Of a stretch of 64,000 bases of DNA, positions 1 through 15,860 are shown piece after piece. A model generated the notes under the pieces. That model did no database searches, was not told where the DNA came from, and worked only from the letters and a program-made list of their open reading frames with translations. This stretch comes from Lineus longissimus (lineage: Eukaryota > Nemertea > Pilidiophora > Heteronemertea > Lineidae): positions 18,057,501 to 18,121,500 of the forward strand of contig NC_088308.1 of the NCBI RefSeq assembly GCF_910592395.1, written 5' to 3'. The first letter of the stretch is position 1. Each line of letters opens with the position of its first letter. The position numbers and the translations under genes were made by a program.

Positions 1-2348
1 TGCATGTGATCAAGAGCTTCTCCTACATTTTAACATGTATTTACATGTATTTATGGTACCTGTTGACAAAATTCACTGAGGACAATATAAAAGCAGTTTA
101 AAAAGGGTTATCCATTGTTATCTGTACATAATAATTCCATTGATTGATTGCTGGTGCTGACAAGGATGAAAAACTATATTGATATCTTTAGGGTGGCACT
201 TCCAAGGTTGGGTGTATGCTGCCAAAGTAGGATGGGCCACCCTGAAAAATGGCTTTGTGGTCACTGGAGAACACTAGGGATGCGGCTACACGTAAATTGA
301 CTACCTGTATGACAATAATGTCCGGCCATGGCTTGTATTGTACAAGTGAACTGTCAGCTTATACCTAGTTGAAAAAGTGATGTCACGCGAACAGAAAATG
401 AGATAACCTGAACAGCTAAACCGCCGATTGGTCACGTTGGTAGCAGCAGGCCCTGGGAACAGTGGATGGTAGTAAGTCAAATTCGCCTCTACCTCAATGG
501 CTCAATACACTTAATAACTGTTTGTTCGTATCGACCTGGCTATTTATTATTAGGGCCTATACGTGTTTTGAAGTGACCAGCTGTGCTTTGATTAATGTGC
601 AACTGTTCGTAAGACCTCCCCTAGTTAGTAGACGTTTTGGTGGTGTGAAAGATTCAGCAGGCCGTTCAAGTCAATAATGAATGATTATGCGAACATTAAC
701 AAGTCAAAGTGAAAGAGCCTGCCTAACTCGGGCTTTGGCCCGAGCCCCGCCAGGCCAGGCTGCACCGGGCGGGGCCAGCAGGGGGGAAGTCATTGAGGAT
801 GTCAATGTGATTCGTGGATCTGCAGTACTGACACTGCAATGGATCGTTGATTTGCGAAGGTGGTGGTAGTGGTGGGTGTGGGAGGCACCCTGTTGGCAAC
901 TTGGGTAATGTTGACCGGTTTTATTTCGTCGTCCTCAAGGCTCAATGGGCGACTTTTTCAGATTTGACTCCCATTTTCAAGCAAGATTTTCCACACAATT
1001 CTTCATATCCATTAATTTTATTGCAATCTCGACCTTTACTCGATCGAAAGCGTTCTGAAGAACAAAGTCAACCTACCCTAACACTCTAAAAATACCAGAA
1101 ATGTACAAAAACAATCCCAAAAATACCACAAAATTCCTTTTCCTTCTCGCGATTGTGCCCAGATCGCTTGAATGACGAGAATGGAATGACGACCACACAC
1201 CAATGCCTATATGATGACGTCACAAAGAATTGCGCAGGGAAATGCGGCGCGAATTTTAAATTTCGCGCCATAGTTCATGCAGTATCACTGTTTTCTTTGT
1301 CGCATTGTCTGTTCCTGCATGGGGTGACCTAGGTTCGGCTCCAGCACTTTTTTCATATACACAGTCTTTGAACTATTGTGGGTAGAATGCTGTTCGTAAC
1401 CTGCGCCGGGAGTAGGTGGTGAACGGATAAAGCGCACTGTGGGCAGTCAACGTACACTACTGAAACTTATGACATGATTATTTCACATCTGCGCGTCTCT
1501 CACCCAAGGTAATTTTACAATAAGGCCCACACCCTTACCTCATAGTATCGGCTTGCCCTCTCTTCAAGCCTCCTTGGCCTGCTTCGCAGTCGATATGACA
1601 GAGCTTGCGCACCTTCCGACTTCAACTCCGGCCGAAGTTAAATTATTGTCCTCTAGTAATAATCTGTTCGATTAATAACTAATTATCGAACGTTTTCGTA
1701 TCGTCCACCTGAACCAGTACAATAAGTTTTGTAATTCAAAATTGGACCTGCAGGTGTTCATAAGACGGATAAAACGAAGTCGTCACACCCAAGTTGTTGG
1801 CCATCACCGTGTGATTTCATTATTTCCGCCTTATCCATCGGTAGGAAAGGACAAGCTGAGACGACACTGTTTTACATCTCAATTTATTCAGTAATTTCTT
1901 CATAAAACTGTACTAGTCTCCGTACAGACACTCCTCAATCTGCTTGAAGAACGTAACTTTACATATCGACATAAAAATAAAATCGATATCGGTTGGATCT
2001 GGACGGAAGACGTCAGTCAGTGACTGTTTTTTTTCTGTCTTTATCGTAGGATGTCCTATTTGCCTTGGTGGACACAGACCACGTCAATTTGAGAAATCAT
2101 TACTACACAGCCAGCCGCATTCTGAGACTCCGTGTTTTTCAATCCTACGTCTTGTAGAGAGGGGAGTATGACTGAAAACTCCCGGGATACGCTGCCAGCG
2201 GCATTAATCAGGCTTATCGTAAAACCCCTTTCTAAATGACGTTGTTGCTTATTTCTTTTTGCTGTCCTTCACTGCGCGGTCAGAGGATGTGCCCAACGAC
2301 AGAGTGGCGGTCGTTGCTTTATGGGCATAATCCTTGGCAAGCATCCTC
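1..2348. other. Unassigned left flank
   Basis: No convincing exon on either strand. A short GC-rich patch near 727-790 contains a 7-bp stem hairpin (ctcgggc/gcccgag). The rest is ordinary AT-rich sequence, part of which must be the ADH 3' untranslated region. Confidence 0.6.
1883..1888 (-). promoter_or_regulatory. Candidate AATAAA polyadenylation signal for the ADH gene
   Basis: This is the first canonical AATAAA on the minus strand after the ADH stop, about 460 bases downstream. AATAAG variants lie closer to the stop. The 3' end is an inference without transcript data. Confidence 0.3.
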
Positions 2349-6259
<3,911 letters not shown>

Positions 6260-7557
6260 TTTGAAAAATGAGAAATGCCAGCTTTTCCCCAAGGAAAATA
6301 TGCCTATTCTGTCTTTGGGTTCGATATTAGGTCACGGCCCGGTGACATTAATATCACCGCGCTTTGCCCTACCAAGATAATTGTGGGGATAAAGACAATA
6401 GCAAAATCAACGTCTAAACTGAGGCCTTTCTCGGGTCAGATAAACACTTCAAAAAAAGGACATGCCTCGGCCCATGCTCCGAGGGATATCGTAAATTACT
6501 GACGGCCGTAAAACATCTAAGTTATCAATTACGGCTGAATGACGCATCTGCATGTACATTGTCGTCCAATATCACTGTCAACTGTTCCCGTCAACTGTTA
6601 AACACTGTTGTCCTCATATCAAACCAAGTGACAGGCTGACCTGACGCCTCAATGCAATAGGCAGGAGCGTAAGGTGAGATCAAAGTTTTCGTTCTGTACA
6701 GCCAGTCACTTCGACCTGGCACTTTACCCCTCTCTTATCTCCCCTGTATAGGAATTGGCCAACCTTTGCATTTTAAGACGGCCAACAGACAGATGAAAGA
6801 AACAACCGACATCTATAAAAACGCTATGAATTCTCACGAAAAAAATGTTCTTCTGCTACTGCCAACAACAAGGCACGAAGGATACTGGTGACGTTTAACG
6901 GTTACCATGGCAACCGAGATGAGATATTTCTTCCTTCTTGGAAATCGGTCGCGATGGAAAGTTGAAGGCAACAAGAGACAGTACTTCTAGGAAGACGTCA
7001 AAAGATTGGAGATGTCAGTGAGGTAATTCCGAGAAGTGTGCGAAGGAAGGAGCTTATCCCTGTCTTGTTCTTGTCCAAGTTCGTTGTCCTCACCAGAACT
7101 ATACTGCACTGGTATGTTTCCGCGAGACAACTTAACATTTTTCGTAAATGAAATTTATGCCAGGCAGGCACCCACGCTGCTATTTTTGTCCTTGATCGCA
7201 CAAGCTTCCGTCCGATGAAAACCGCATCCTGGTAAAACCAGTGGTTTTCAATAAACTCCGCCTTTCGCTATTTCAAACGAAATGACGAAGGGGTGAAGAA
7301 AAACCATTTTGAACAATCGGAGGTACTCCGTCCGTATCACCTCCCCTCATCGTTTATAGTGGAACAAAGTCCGGGTCGGCGGGGTGCATCCAAAGCTTGT
7401 GGGTCAAGATGGAAAAAAACCTGAATCGCAGGATGTGACCACCGAGGACTCTCTGTCACCTTTTGTTTTTCTATCTATACCGGACCGGACCCTCCGGGCT
7501 CAAACTTTATATTCAACTTGGCCATTCTCTGTCATGTAATTTCTATACTGAACTGTT

Positions 7558-7760
7558 GCTGCTATCAATAAACTAGTAACGACTCTTGACCAAGTTTACA
7601 GTACGATAACCATTGGGATAACGGTCCACCGAGGCATTTAGATCGGCATCGTGAACTGGTGCTGCTATCAATAAACCAGGAACGGCTCTTGACCAAGTTT
7701 ACAGTACGATAACCATTGGGATACTAGTCTGCCGTGGCATTCACATCGACATCGTAATAT
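7558..7760. repeat. Two-copy tandem duplication, period 103 bp
   Basis: The segment starting gctgctatcaataaac at 7558 recurs at 7661. It includes a shared stretch through 'cttgaccaagtttacag' and 'cgataaccattgggata'. The copies differ by scattered substitutions. Confidence 0.85.
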
Positions 7761-8358
7761 CTCTTGTGGTGGGACGCGGGCCAGGCCAGCGTTGATGTGT
7801 GTATTTGTCATTTCACTATAACAATATCATGAAACAGACTTCGAGATAATGGTAACTTCAGTGTCACCATAAATAAGTCTCCTGATATATTGATGGTGTC
7901 CCCAAACATTGCAGTTCGACACTGTCCTTGCAATAAAGAACCCTGTGACATCGTCCATATGATTTTGACTTGTCCTTGCAGTCTAGAAAGACATTGCGAA
8001 TGTGATCTGGGGAGTTGTAAGACGGTTTTAAAGCAAGTCCACTCCGCATAGGAAAGGTTGTGCCAGTGGCATTGTTCATAGAACGGTTGTGATTCAACAC
8101 TTGTGGTATTAGATGGTTGTGACATTGTCCATGTAGTATGAGACAGCAGTGGCATTGAAAAGTTGTGACATGTCCCCGTAGTATAATGGATAGGCTGCAA
8201 ATGCTGTCGTATTAGCATTCGACGGTTGTGACAGCTCTTGTTACTCAACTCGAGGACAAATCCGGGGGACGGCGCTCCGAGGCTTGGGCTTGATAGTCGC
8301 ACAACGAAGGTAGATCGGCATGTGGGTCCATGGTAGATACGACCTTGTATTCCATCAA

Positions 8359-8393
8359 TGGATCTATGATGGGGATCCTCCACCATAGATCCA
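8359..8393. repeat. Short imperfect hairpin
   Basis: Arms of 14 bp (8359-8372 and 8380-8393, 13 of 14 complementary) surround a 7-base centre containing ggatcc. Function unknown. Confidence 0.6.
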
Positions 8394-9399
8394 TCTTAGA
8401 GTAACCAGACACTCTAAGGATCCGTGGATGGGCCTATGGATGAAACATCGATAATAAATCCCGATCATAAGTCCATGCATGGACACTTTTGCCAGTGTAT
8501 AGCATACAAGGACAAACAAGTCTCCAAGTGCAAAAGTCATGCCGATCCACCGTCGTTGTGCGTATATCCATCCTTCACCGCTGATAACTCCCCCCTGATC
8601 GGTCGTCGGAAGGGCTGTTAGTTTATCGGTAGTCTCCCTGCATTCCCTTCCTTTCCCACGCGTCCTATGTCACGACAACACTAACATTACACTCACTCGT
8701 GGTTGGCGCACGAGACACGCACTGAACGCCATCATAATTGAAGACCAGGGGTTCAATGAGTATTAACGGTTCCAGGGATGCTGACCTGACCCAAATGCAC
8801 AGTACATGTTGTATAGAAGAAGGGTAACCTTATCCGGAGGTTGGCACTGTCAATTCAGGCCGTCATTCGAAGTACTTTGTTTCGAGCAATTGGATTGGCC
8901 ACCGGTTTATGATGGTGCGTCCGACAGATTACCTGGCGGGAGTTATCGGCGGTGAAAGGAGATTTTAGGACTGATATTCACCGCCGACAAGTCGGCAGTG
9001 GGCTATGTGCATCTCCAGCAGTTTTGAACGAGATGCAGAAATTGATTAATGACTGTTAAATTCCGAGCAATACTGGGTTAAATCAAGGTGAAGTTCAAAT
9101 TGACACAAGTTTCTGTGCAACATTAGGACAGTGTCACAACCTTGTCTTTAACTTTGATGACATCCCAACCTTTCCATACCACAGGGATGGAGACGACAGT
9201 CTCAGGACGTCATCATACTGCAAGGATAAGTTCGAGTTAGAGGGACAGAGTTTTTTTATTGTGAGGGCCGTGTCACAATCTTGTCCACCAGGTTCCTGTA
9301 CGGCAAGGACTGTCACAATCACAACCTAGTAACATAAAGGTTCTGTTCCATGTCTTCTTCTTCTTCATAGCTTTTGCTTTATTTATCGGATTTGATCAT

Positions 9400-9690
9400 A
9401 TGCAACTTTCATTGGCTCCTGGTCAAGTAAGGTATCAATTTCAAAATTTTGCTTTCAAAGCCGTGCATAGTACTGGCCCGGACTATCTTCTGCTTCCACT
9501 CCAGGGGCCAAGACAAGAAACTAGAGCTCACTCAGCTCCAACCTTGGAGTGATCCAAGAAAGGAGCTGCCAGGGATAGAGCTCTGGCGGTCTGTTCTCCA
9601 AGGCTTTTGACCGCACTGCCTATACATCTCAGGCAGATCGATTGTTTTGACAGTGTTCTAAATAAAGTGTCTTTGTGTACTTTTAATCTT
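9400..9690 (+). mobile_element. Decayed non-LTR retrotransposon (CR1/L2-like) reverse-transcriptase C-terminus
   Basis: Across frames the plus strand reads the typical end of the reverse-transcriptase ORF: LHWLLVK, then FKAVHSTGPDYLL, an in-frame TGA, then DRALAVCSPRLLTALPIHLR and FDSVLNK. This matches the family's 'LHWLPVKYRI..FKALHGLAP..DRAF..AAPRLWNSLP..LR..' pattern. At least one frameshift and one stop show it is dead. It is 5'-truncated, as expected from incomplete reverse transcription. Confidence 0.8.
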
Positions 9691-10280
9691 GTGCATGTTT
9701 ATTTCTTCAACTTGCAAAGTGCCAATGACAATAAATTTTTAAGTGGGGCTTTAAAAAATGAATTATTATCATCATCAAATTACATCTCTCCCAATCTGTT
9801 GATAAATTCAGTTGTTGTTTTGAGTTGTTCATGTCTCCATAAGGCTGGTTTGAAGGCAAGTTCCTTCAGGCGATCATTCCCATCGGTTGTTGTTTCAGGA
9901 CATTCACATTCACTATTCAGGCATTGTGTCACACCACCAAAAGGGGTTCCCAAGAGGCCAGTTGATCAGAAGAAAAAAAGTCTCTTTCTCTTTTCAAATT
10001 CTTTATTGTTGTACTTCATTCCAAGGATGACATATGGTGACTTGGAATGTCCTGTAGGAGGAAACCCGCAAGCCGGGTAAAACCTACACAATCAGAGGGC
10101 GCTAATGTTTATAATGACTTTATGTATGTAATCTCCTGCACCACTCTGAAAGCCCAAAAAAGGAGGAAAACCAGGAGATAGCATCGTACCTTGGGGTCAA
10201 TTGATCTTGGACACTACTTTTTTGTCTAATCTCAATCACTGCTAATCCAAATAACAAAGTAGTGGTAATATTCCTTAACT
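9691..10280. other. Unassigned sequence after the LINE remnant
   Basis: Probably includes the LINE 3' untranslated region and flanking DNA. No gene recognised. Confidence 0.4.
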
Positions 10281-10775
10281 TCTTGCTGGATTGCCTTTCA
10301 TGTTTGGCTCACAGGTACTGCGAGTCTTTGCAATACGGTAGCCTGTGTCAGCTTCCCTTGTCATGCTGGATTGCCTTTCATGTTTGGCTCACAGGTACTG
10401 CGAGTCTTTGGAATACGGTAGCCTGTGTCAGCTTTCCTTGTCATGCTGGATTGCCTTGCATGTTTGGCTCACAGGTACTGCGAGTCTTTGCAATACGGTA
10501 GTGTGTGTCAGCTTTCCTTGTCATGCTGGATTGCCTTGCATGTTTGGCTCACAGGTACTGCGGGTCTTTGCAATACGGTAGTGTGTGTCAGCTTTCCTTG
10601 TCATGCTGGATTGCCTTGCATGTTTGGCTCACAGGTACTGCGAGTCTTTGCAATAAGGCAGCGTGTGTCAGCTTTCCTTGTCATGCTGGATTGCCTTGCA
10701 TGTTTGGCTCACAGGTACTGCAAATCTTTGCAATACGGCAGCGCGTCTCACCTTTCATTGTCATTGTTTGTCAGT
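10280..10775. repeat. Minisatellite, six 80-bp units
   Basis: The motif gctggattgcc falls at 10284, 10364, 10444, 10524, 10604 and 10684, exactly 80 bp apart, and a partial unit ends the array. Units differ at only a few positions. Because 80 is not a multiple of three, the same unit is read in all three plus-strand frames along the array. Overlapping open frames there are artefacts of the repeat. Confidence 0.97.
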
Positions 10776-12250
10776 GCTGTCATTCTTTAACTACGGGCCA
10801 GATAGTCATAAAGTTGGTGTCACGGGGAACACCTTATAACCACATGTAATATGTCAGCAAGAAAATCACTTTGACCTATTTTCTTTGGTCGTTTGAGGTA
10901 AACTTGTATCCCGTGGCCCTTGTATCCTGTGTCCCTTGTATAATGGGCCCCTTGTATCCCTGAGTTCCTTGTATCCCTCGTCTGACCTCGACTTCTGAAA
11001 TATAAATGAGTTGAAACAAATTAAATTTTAGTGTAAAGCATACAAGACACCATATAAAATAAGCTAGATGATGGCATTATGTAACACATCCAAACTCAGC
11101 CTCCATTGCCTTCAAGCAAGCAGTCAATTTTCTTTCAAGGTACAATGGTGTCTGATGAGGTCCAAGTGCAGATGATCTTACCTGTGGCTGGTCCTTGGAG
11201 CAGAAACCAATTTGCGTCTGAAACCTCAGTACACCAGAACAGCTAGTAGATGACAACCCGGCCAATGGAGGGATGTGCCCACTGGGCCATCTTATGTCAC
11301 CGCCCTTCCCTCAATATCTTTAGCTCCCATGTGTGGTGGCCAGGTAAGGGAACACTGCCTGGCCAGGGTGTGGCACTTTAGGACCCTTGTTTAGGTGAAG
11401 CATCCCGCAAAACTGCAGACTTGCAAGGTATTTCTTCGACGATACAACCCTGAAAGTAGAAAGAAAGCATGGGCATGAGATGTTTGAAAATGATTAAAAA
11501 AGAAGATGTGAAAATAAATCTGCAAGATAAGATAGGAGTGATCTGTGGTGAAATCTAAGCTCTGAATGATGCTGCCACCTTTATGTACTGTCTTGAACTA
11601 AGCTGGTCATAACATGGATGTGATTCAGTGGAATCCTGTGACAAATGACCGCATCACCCGCTATTAACAGATGATTGATATGTGATCTGACGTCCAAGGT
11701 CGTATAGATAATAGGATCCTAATCATCCTGTGGGAGACAAATATCAGACAGTGACAAAGTGAATGGTGGTGTCGCGTGTAAAAGCTATTCGAACAGGCAC
11801 TGCCTCAGAGTACAAATAGGACAGTGATCTTGCAATAGAGCACTTATAAATTTTTTCAAAAAAGACACCTCATTATTCTGATGGGACTCTTATAGCTCAA
11901 AGCGATTATTTGTTACCGGGACAACCACAAACCGTGTGAAGAACATTTCCATGGAATCTGAATTACTATTTAATGAGCTATTATCAAGGGATACATAATC
12001 ATTAGTTGGGTCTAAGCACCCGGGTGATTATCAGTTCCGAGAATGATTTTATTGACAACACGCCCAATCGTGGCGTGTAAAAGCTTACCCGGCACAACAA
12101 TACGGCCGAAAGAGGATGTGATGTTCGGAGGGAGATCGCAATTGATCAATTACCCCGGGAGGTCAATCAATACGTAACAAATTTCCAATAAAATGACAAT
12201 CATCGAACCGACACTTTTTGGTTCCAGGATGGGCGAGCTGGTGTTGCAAC
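10776..12250. other. Unassigned sequence with a short ccttgtatcc repeat cluster
   Basis: From about 10915 to 10980 the motif 'ccttgtatcc' or a close variant recurs about four times. Nothing else recognisable. Confidence 0.5.
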
Positions 12251-12252
12251 TA

Positions 12253-12430
12253 CAATGGAACCTCCCTTAACGGACACATCTTTATTAAGGACAACCTCTC
12301 TATTAAGGACACTAGTTTTGGACCCAAATCGGTTGTTTCCATTCATTTTGACCACTCTAATCAGGACACCTCTCTATAGAGGACAGCACTTGTCAGTCCC
12401 AAGGGTGTCCTTAATAGAGAGGTTCTACTG
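12253..12430 (-). mobile_element. 178-bp TA-flanked MITE, copy 1
   Basis: Inverted copy of the family at 32585-32762. It is flanked by TA on both sides (12251-12252 and 12431-12432). The ends run inwards from CARTRGAACCTC-type termini and contain the repeated motif ctctctattaaggac. The TA duplication and CAGTA ends suggest a nonautonomous Tc1/mariner-pogo-type element. Confidence 0.9.
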
Positions 12431-15400
12431 TAAGTTGACAGCTATTTCAAGGAATAGGACCAGTTCCCTATTCCAGATAGTTGATAGGTTGGGTTCTGTT
12501 GGGAAGTATCTAAATGGTGGCGATTAAAATCAATATACCGGTTACCTATCTCGAAATTCCGGTTACACCTGTCAAATAAAGATCCCTACGCTACGAAATG
12601 AAGGTCCTCTATGATAATCACCAAGGAAATGTCTCGTCTTATCATAACTTGAGGACTACACTCAAACATCATCATGTCAGTGTCATATGACTTTTGAAAA
12701 TCTATAAACACAAACAACCCTTTCCTACTATTAGGACCCTCCCTAACAATCACCTTAGTGGTGTCGTATCTCATCATAACTTTTCATTAGGTAATTAACA
12801 CAGCTTCACAAGTTCTGAGGATCTTTGTTATGTGGTAAAGTGGGTCTTCATTTCATTGCGGGTCCTCGTTTTATAGTATAGGGGTCTTTGTTTTATAGAA
12901 GTCAGGTCTCTGGAGTTTGGTATAGTTGGTCTTCATTTCATAGTGGGTCCTTGTTTTATAGTATAGGGGTCTTTGTTTTATAGACTTCAGGCCTCTGGAG
13001 TTTTTTTTATAGACACCCATTTCAAGCATTTTATCAGACATTCTTTTTTTTGGAGCAGTTCCAGTAGAAGGGGCAGTATCTCTAACAACCAGATAATCAA
13101 CAAAACAAAAAACCTGTCATAGCTTCGAGGATGGGCTGGATCTGTCCTGACATATCGCGTGCTATTTCAAGAAAACAAACAGGTCCTAATCAATTCAGGT
13201 CTACTGGGACGAATCAAGTGGCAGTTTGGAGATGGTGACACTTGTAAAAAAATCGGCAAATTAAAAATACAGTGACATTTTCAACGCTCTCAAGGGTGGA
13301 GGTTTTACGGATTACGGAGAAAAAGGTTTAAAAAATGACAGTTCAGGACAGCGCTGAGACAAGACCACTAATGAATATTCATAGGTTAGAGGGTCGAGGC
13401 CTATCAATTAGACGAGTGCATGTTTTTAACTCTCAAGTACATATTTGGAGAGGTATTGAAAAAATATTTGCTGTGGCAAGTCTACAGATATAAAGAAATT
13501 ATTTGATGAAAAAATTTATTTCGAATTTTGCTAATTGGGTTAGAGGGGGCGTGTTTTGAGTTTTTTCTGCCAGTTGGCTGAAAAGAGTGGAAATATCAAA
13601 CAAAGTCTGTCTAATTTGTCGATTATCAAAAAAGTTCCGTGGTCAACTACCAGTTTATTTTTCACCATTTACTTGCCCGACTGTCCGGAATAACATAATC
13701 TAAATTTCAGATTCACAACCCCACGCAGTATTTGATGCGTCGCGGTCAAACATTGACAATTTAACTGCTAAAAGGCTTAAAAAAATCAATTGTGGTCTTG
13801 TCTCCGTTCAATAGGTGCAGATACCAGTACTCTTTAGGCATGTTATGTTTCAAAGGTACAGCATGTCCCATGAGTGTTGCCAACTGGAAACGAAATTCCA
13901 TGAACAAAATGAGAAAAGATGCTACCTCCTACCATGAATATCAAGACACAGCTATTACCAGCTTTTACCAGCTTTTACCAGTTTTTACCGTGGCCAGGAT
14001 ATTTTTTTGTTGCGATTCTTATCAGAGGTCGCTGGGATATAAATCTCTTGTTCAAAGTGCACTTCAACACGTATTCTCGAGTAACATGTTATGTGTTTGC
14101 CAAAGTCCGGGTTTATCGGATTAATGTCTCAGTGGATCCTAACTCCTGAATTTATGGCCTAATTAGGCATAAGAGACACATCCTTAATGTGACACATTAA
14201 TTACAACATATGGACAGCCTTGGTACTCCCTGTTCCATGAAACAGTGTTGTAAACAAGATCATTGCTGGTGCAGTGTATGAAATATTGGATCTCATTATT
14301 GGAACATAAATCTCACATCCGCAATATCCTGGACTTGTCTGGTTAGACTCCACCCACAAACAACATTGACGCACGAGACTCATTCAAAACCACAAGTGCA
14401 TGACAAAATGGGGTGCTTCTGTGACATCTAAAACATTATACATACTTTAACTTAATTAGTCTGCCATGTTGATATTTATCAATGGTTTGAAGTTAAGGAC
14501 ATTTTTGTTTTGGAATGGAATGGGAAAGGAATGAAGAATCCATACACATAGTTCATATATCCAAATCTACCCTGCATTGAGACAAATTCTATATCAACAC
14601 ATTGCCTGCTGTTTTGTGGACACTCACTTGTTGTCACACAAGGCTCTGAGATTGTAAAGTCCCCTTAAAATGTGTTTAAGCAGTCTGTCAAAAAGGTGGA
14701 ATTGACCTCAAAGGGGTAAGATGGGGCACTCAAGTTGTTTCACTCTGGCATGACAACTGGCCTGGGCATGCTTAGTTCGGTTCATAGGCCTTACCAGTGA
14801 CTCCAAATTCTGAGTAGGAAATGAAAAGATCAAGATCAGGATATTGTGTACACTTTTCTGGCACAAATAAACAGATTTTTTCTTCAACCCAAATTTAACA
14901 CGTTCATTTGAAACTTGATGTCATTGATGATGTGCTTCTTGAAACTTCTTAAGGAAATGTGTCTTTCCTGAGTTATTGTTTTGATATCCTGGCGTGAGAT
15001 TGGGATGGGTCCAAATCATTACAATGAACTCGGCATGGCACAGACATTTCCATGAATGACATCTATTTATACGTTGGTGATATATAGCAACTGTTTGATA
15101 GTAAAATTGGTGATAACTGACTCATCACACGTAACATAGACTCAACAATCATCATCATATTTTTACCAAGAAAGTAATTATTCTTAAGATTACAGACTTT
15201 TTTTATCCTCTATCTAATAGGTCAATAGTATTGCTTTGACCCGGTGTGACACTAAACTTAAAGAATAAGTCCTGCTCTGACGATAACTAGCCAGGTGACT
15301 CATCCCATGTACCGTAAACTCAACAATCATAGTCATATTGTTACCGAGAAAGAAATTGTTCTCAAGATTATACTCTCACGTGTGTGGTTTAAAGGACAGG

Positions 15401-15470
15401 TGCGTGGCTATCCTATTGAACCTTCTATTCACAAGGCTTTCTCCCCAGGGCTGTAAGATCTCTTCACACT
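12431..15470. other. Unassigned sequence with a local duplication
   Basis: A two-copy tandem repeat (period 85 bp, units starting at 12843 and 12928) contains the inner repeat 'gggtccttgttttatag'. No gene recognised elsewhere in the stretch. Confidence 0.5.
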
Positions 15471-15551
15471 GCTGCCCCCCCCCCCCCCTTACGGACATGT
15501 ACCTGCAAGCACCCTTAGCCAAAGCCTGAGCTACATGTACAGGCCCATGGC

Positions 15552-15860
15552 TAGATTATTTATCATGGGGGGGGGTCAAAAACACCACTACTGGCCTCCA
15601 TCAGTCTGATAACATGTTTTTGATGACCCTTAGGGAGGCAGTCGATCCCCCTTCTAGATTTATTATCATGGGGGAGGGGAACACCACTACTGGCAACCAT
15701 CAGACTGAAAACATGTTTATTTTGACCCTTAGGGAGGCACTCGATCCCCCCTCTAGATTTATTATCATGGAGGTGAGGGTGAAAACCACCACTGGCCTCC
15801 AGCAGTCTAATAAAACTCATGTTTCGTAACCCTTGGGAGGAACGCGATTCCCATCTTGCT
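15552..15860. repeat. Three-copy diverged tandem repeat, period about 100 bp
   Basis: Units begin at 15552, 15656 and 15755 with agatt(t)attatcatgg. Each carries 'accact..tggc', a 'cat.agtctgataa'-like segment and 'cccttagggaggca'. A run of C lies just before the array at about 15475-15488. Confidence 0.85.

Larger units (their letters stand above)
6260..9395. other. ADH upstream flank, no gene recognised
   Basis: This holds the presumed ADH promoter and 5' untranslated region. No clear TATA box is visible on the minus strand next to the start. A TATAAAAA at about 6814 is on the plus strand and has no convincing coding sequence after it. A tandem duplication (7558-7760) and a small hairpin (8359-8393) are listed separately. 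Confidence 0.55.

Noticed and set aside
6812-6822. TATA box (tctataaaaac) on the plus strand
   Set aside because: No coding sequence or splice donor downstream supports a promoter; the neighbouring ADH gene runs the other way.
7808-8386. 192-codon minus-strand ORF
   Set aside because: Composition is irregular with loosely repeated 'ggttgtgac' wording; no domain recognised and overlapping alternatives are equally open.
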